Shown here piece by piece: positions 6,129-8,051 of a stretch of 8,051 nucleotides of DNA. This DNA comes from Pseudomonadota bacterium. Lineage in GTDB: Bacteria; Desulfobacterota; Desulfobulbia; Desulfobulbales; DAOVYS01. A program made the position numbers and the translations under genes. The notes beneath the pieces were generated by a model. It saw nothing but the letters and a program-made list of their open reading frames with translations, had not been told where the DNA came from and searched no databases. Numbering within the stretch: position 1 is the first letter of the stretch; every line of letters begins with the position of its first letter. The stretch is taken from assembly GCA_030635485.1 (NCBI GenBank), contig DAOVYS010000114.1:1-8051 (forward strand), given 5' to 3'.

Positions 6129-7171
6129 TGCTTGCCACCACATCTCTTTCAGTTGCAGCCAATACACTACGCTCTTATCTTGCCGACAATATTGCCGATC
6201 TGGACGGCATCTTTATCAGTCATCCAAAGGAAGCGGCGGACCAGGCAAACAGCGAGGGCAAACAGTATCTGAACCTTTTCTTCTACCTGATCGAACACGG
6301 AGGTTATCCTGCTGACGGTCGCAGCGACGACCCGTTTTACTTGCGGGTGAACTGCCTGATCACCCCCCTGGGCACGAAAGAGCCCGGCCCGCCGGACAGC
6401 AGTGTCAGCGCAGGGGAAAACGATCTGCGCCTCATGGGGGAGGTTTTGCGTCTGCTGCACGAACAGCCCCTGCTCATGGTCGAGGAGGGAGGCGAAATGG
6501 CCCATCTGCAAGTGGTGATGTATCCACTGAGCCTGGATGATATCAACCACCTTTGGTCCAACCAGGGCGAAACAGCCTACCGTCTGTCGGTTGCCTATCA
6601 GCTCTCCCTGCTGCCGGTTCCCCTTGGGACAGCCAAAGAGCGAAGCCCGCTGGCCGGTTCCATCGGTATCGGCACGGGTGGTACAATGACAGTGGCGCCA
6701 TTGCCTTCCGAAGGATTTGGTCTGGAGACATCTGTTCCGCAGATTAAGTCCCTATCCGTGGATACGAGCCGGCCGGACTGGTCGCCCCAGCTTATTTTTC
6801 TTGACGCCGGCGGCAGGTTGCAATCTGTTCTTTCTTTTTCCCTGGCAACCCTTCCCGCTTCACTTGATGTCATCATTCTTGGCGATCCCGGAGCTAATGT
6901 GACCCTGGGCTGGCAGGAATGGAATGCCGGAGATAATCCCGTGCCATGGCGGCATGTGGGCACTGATCAGGATTTGGCCGTTGCAGCGGACAAAGTGGAC
7001 CAGGAGCAGACAGAGCCTTCCCTTTCCTCGCTTGCAACGGCAATCAGTCCGAAAATTGAAGTTGCCGGACAGGCTGTACTGTCTGCCGAAAGAACCTGGA
7101 CCAGGGCGGACGGCAGCCAGGGCGTGCTGCGCAGCAACGCTCTGCTGCTTATCGTCCACCAGGAGGATTGA
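6128..7171 (+). CDS. DUF4255/Pvc16_N tail terminator (Afp16/Pvc16-like cap)
   Basis: 347 aa. In Afp and PVC particles the homologue is a hexameric cap that ends tube and sheath growth at the end away from the baseplate. The ATG shares one base with the preceding TGA (TGATG), and GAGGAG lies about 6 bases ahead. Residues ~5-165 are the DUF4255 domain: the N-terminal helix with SVAANTLRSYL, then LNLFFYLIEHGGYPA, LRVNCLITPLGT, NDLRLMGEVLRLLHEQPLL, and the family signature LDDINHLWSN (136-145) followed by YRLSVAYQLSLLPV. A glycine-rich linker (GSIGIGTGGTM) leads to ~150 further residues that look beta-rich (PQLIFLDAGGRLQSVLSF, VTLGWQEW). I cannot place this second part in a family. It may be an Ig-like or trunk-binding extension. 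The pairing with the AAA+ ATPase immediately downstream is typical of eCIS loci. Confidence 0.9.
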   Translation: MLATTSLSVAANTLRSYLADNIADLDGIFISHPKEAADQANSEGKQYLNLFFYLIEHGGYPADGRSDDPFYLRVNCLITPLGTKEPGPPDSSVSAGENDLRLMGEVLRLLHEQPLLMVEEGGEMAHLQVVMYPLSLDDINHLWSNQGETAYRLSVAYQLSLLPVPLGTAKERSPLAGSIGIGTGGTMTVAPLPSEGFGLETSVPQIKSLSVDTSRPDWSPQLIFLDAGGRLQSVLSFSLATLPASLDVIILGDPGANVTLGWQEWNAGDNPVPWRHVGTDQDLAVAADKVDQEQTEPSLSSLATAISPKIEVAGQAVLSAERTWTRADGSQGVLRSNALLLIVHQED

Positions 7172-8051
7172 TGAAGACCGTTTCCTTTGCCCCGGAATGG
7201 AACCGTCTGGATCTGCTTGGCTATTGTCTGGCAGCCGGGAGGCGCGGAGAAAAAATAGAATCGTCCGTGCAGGAGCGTCTGCGGGACGAGCAGGAAAAAG
7301 TGCATATTTTGCGGGACCAGTCTCCCTGGCGTGAGGTTATTCATAAATACGGTCTTTCACATTTTGATCAGGAAATTCTGATCTGTGCCCTGGCGCCGGA
7401 AGCGGAACCACGCCTCGGCTGGATGTTTCAAGAGTTGCAGCCCGGTCTTTCATCGCCTTATTCATGCCCTGCCCTCATGCGGGAGCTTTTTGTGCTGGAG
7501 GGTAAGGAAGCGGGAATTTTCCAGAAGTCCCTGAGCGCCACGGCGCCGCTTTTCCGCCATGGACTGCTGGAGCAGGGAGGCAGCCGCCTGTACCGTCCCC
7601 TGCAGCCCACGGCAAAGAGCAGTACCGAACTCCTGGGATGGAGCGAGGTAATGGAAGCCCCCCCTGGCACTGTTCCCCTGGAAACAAGCGCCGACTGGGA
7701 CGATCTGGTACTGCCTGAGACATGCATGCAGGCCCTGCGGGAATTTCTCTTGTGGATCACCCACAGGGCAAAGGTTGTTGATGATTGGGGCGCCAAGGTC
7801 TGCGGTGGTCCGGTTGCCCTTTTTGCCGGTCCTTCCGGCACAGGCAAAACTTTTTCCGCCGAGGTGCTGGCAAATGCCATAGGCTGGCCTCTGTTTCGGG
7901 TGGATCTCGGTTTTCTGATCAGCAAATACGTGGGAGAAACGGAAAAAAATCTTAACGCCCTGTTTGATTCGGCCCATACCCGCAACATGGTGCTTCTGTT
8001 TGACGAGGCGGACAGCCTTTTCGGCAAGCGGGGCGAAATACGGGAAGCCCG
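7171..8051 (+). CDS. AAA+ ATPase, Afp15-like (3' truncated by window edge)
   Basis: The frame is open from the ATG at 7171, which shares one base with the preceding TGA, to the window end (293 codons). AGGAGG lies 4 bases ahead of the start. Residues 1-~200 form the helical N-terminal region usual for these ATPases, with WREVIHKYGLSHFDQEILIC and CPALMRELFVLEG. The Walker A motif GPSGTGKT is at 220-227 and is followed by FSAEVLANAIGWPLFRVDL. KYVGETEKNLNALFDSA is the typical pore/helix segment, and Walker B is LLFDEADSLFG with D278/E279. Sensor and arginine-finger motifs lie beyond the window. Afp15-family ATPases are conserved in eCIS and are implicated in assembly or payload loading. This one shows every active-site element that falls inside the window. 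Confidence 0.92.
   Translation, partial: MKTVSFAPEWNRLDLLGYCLAAGRRGEKIESSVQERLRDEQEKVHILRDQSPWREVIHKYGLSHFDQEILICALAPEAEPRLGWMFQELQPGLSSPYSCPALMRELFVLEGKEAGIFQKSLSATAPLFRHGLLEQGGSRLYRPLQPTAKSSTELLGWSEVMEAPPGTVPLETSADWDDLVLPETCMQALREFLLWITHRAKVVDDWGAKVCGGPVALFAGPSGTGKTFSAEVLANAIGWPLFRVDLGFLISKYVGETEKNLNALFDSAHTRNMVLLFDEADSLFGKRGEIREA

Overview
The window holds the front part of an operon for a phage-tail-like contractile injection system of the extracellular type (eCIS; Afp, PVC and MAC relatives). A long repeat-rich non-coding stretch lies in front of it. Gene style (balanced to slightly GC-rich coding DNA, strong GGAG/GGAGG ribosome sites, overlapping stop/start codons) fits a Gram-negative environmental bacterium, with a Desulfobacterota-like ('deltaproteobacterial') host as my guess. 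No ribosomal or housekeeping marker is present, so the taxonomy is inference only.

Layout. Positions 1-210 carry the 3' end of an unrelated, unrecognised gene. A good rho-independent terminator follows at 430-470. From about 470 to 1400 there is no convincing large gene. This stretch is AT-rich at 470-830 and contains one possible small leftward gene (605-799) whose ribosome site lies in the loop of a perfect inverted repeat. It also holds several further inverted repeats: an 8+8 bp palindrome at 860-885, an imperfect ~30 bp pair in opposite orientation at 949-977 and 1231-1260, a perfect 12 bp pair at 1134-1145 and 1204-1215, and a stem-loop at 1315-1337 just ahead of the operon.

The operon runs rightward from 1403 to beyond the window end: contractile sheath (638 aa, with a large insertion), inner tube (169 aa), a T4-baseplate/tail-assembly type protein with three CxxC pairs (275 aa), a 425-aa mostly disordered protein with conserved-looking ends, a DUF4255/Pvc16-like tail terminator (347 aa), and the first 293 codons of an Afp15-like AAA+ ATPase. 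The last three genes overlap by one base each (TGATG), so they are probably translationally coupled.

How they work together (family knowledge): the tube stacks on a baseplate, the sheath polymerises around it in an extended state, the DUF4255 protein caps the distal end, and the AAA+ ATPase assists assembly or cargo loading. Baseplate, spike, LysM, tape-measure, fibre and payload genes are not in this window and would be expected to the right of 8051. The least explained items are the disordered 425-aa protein, the sheath insertion and the structured upstream region.
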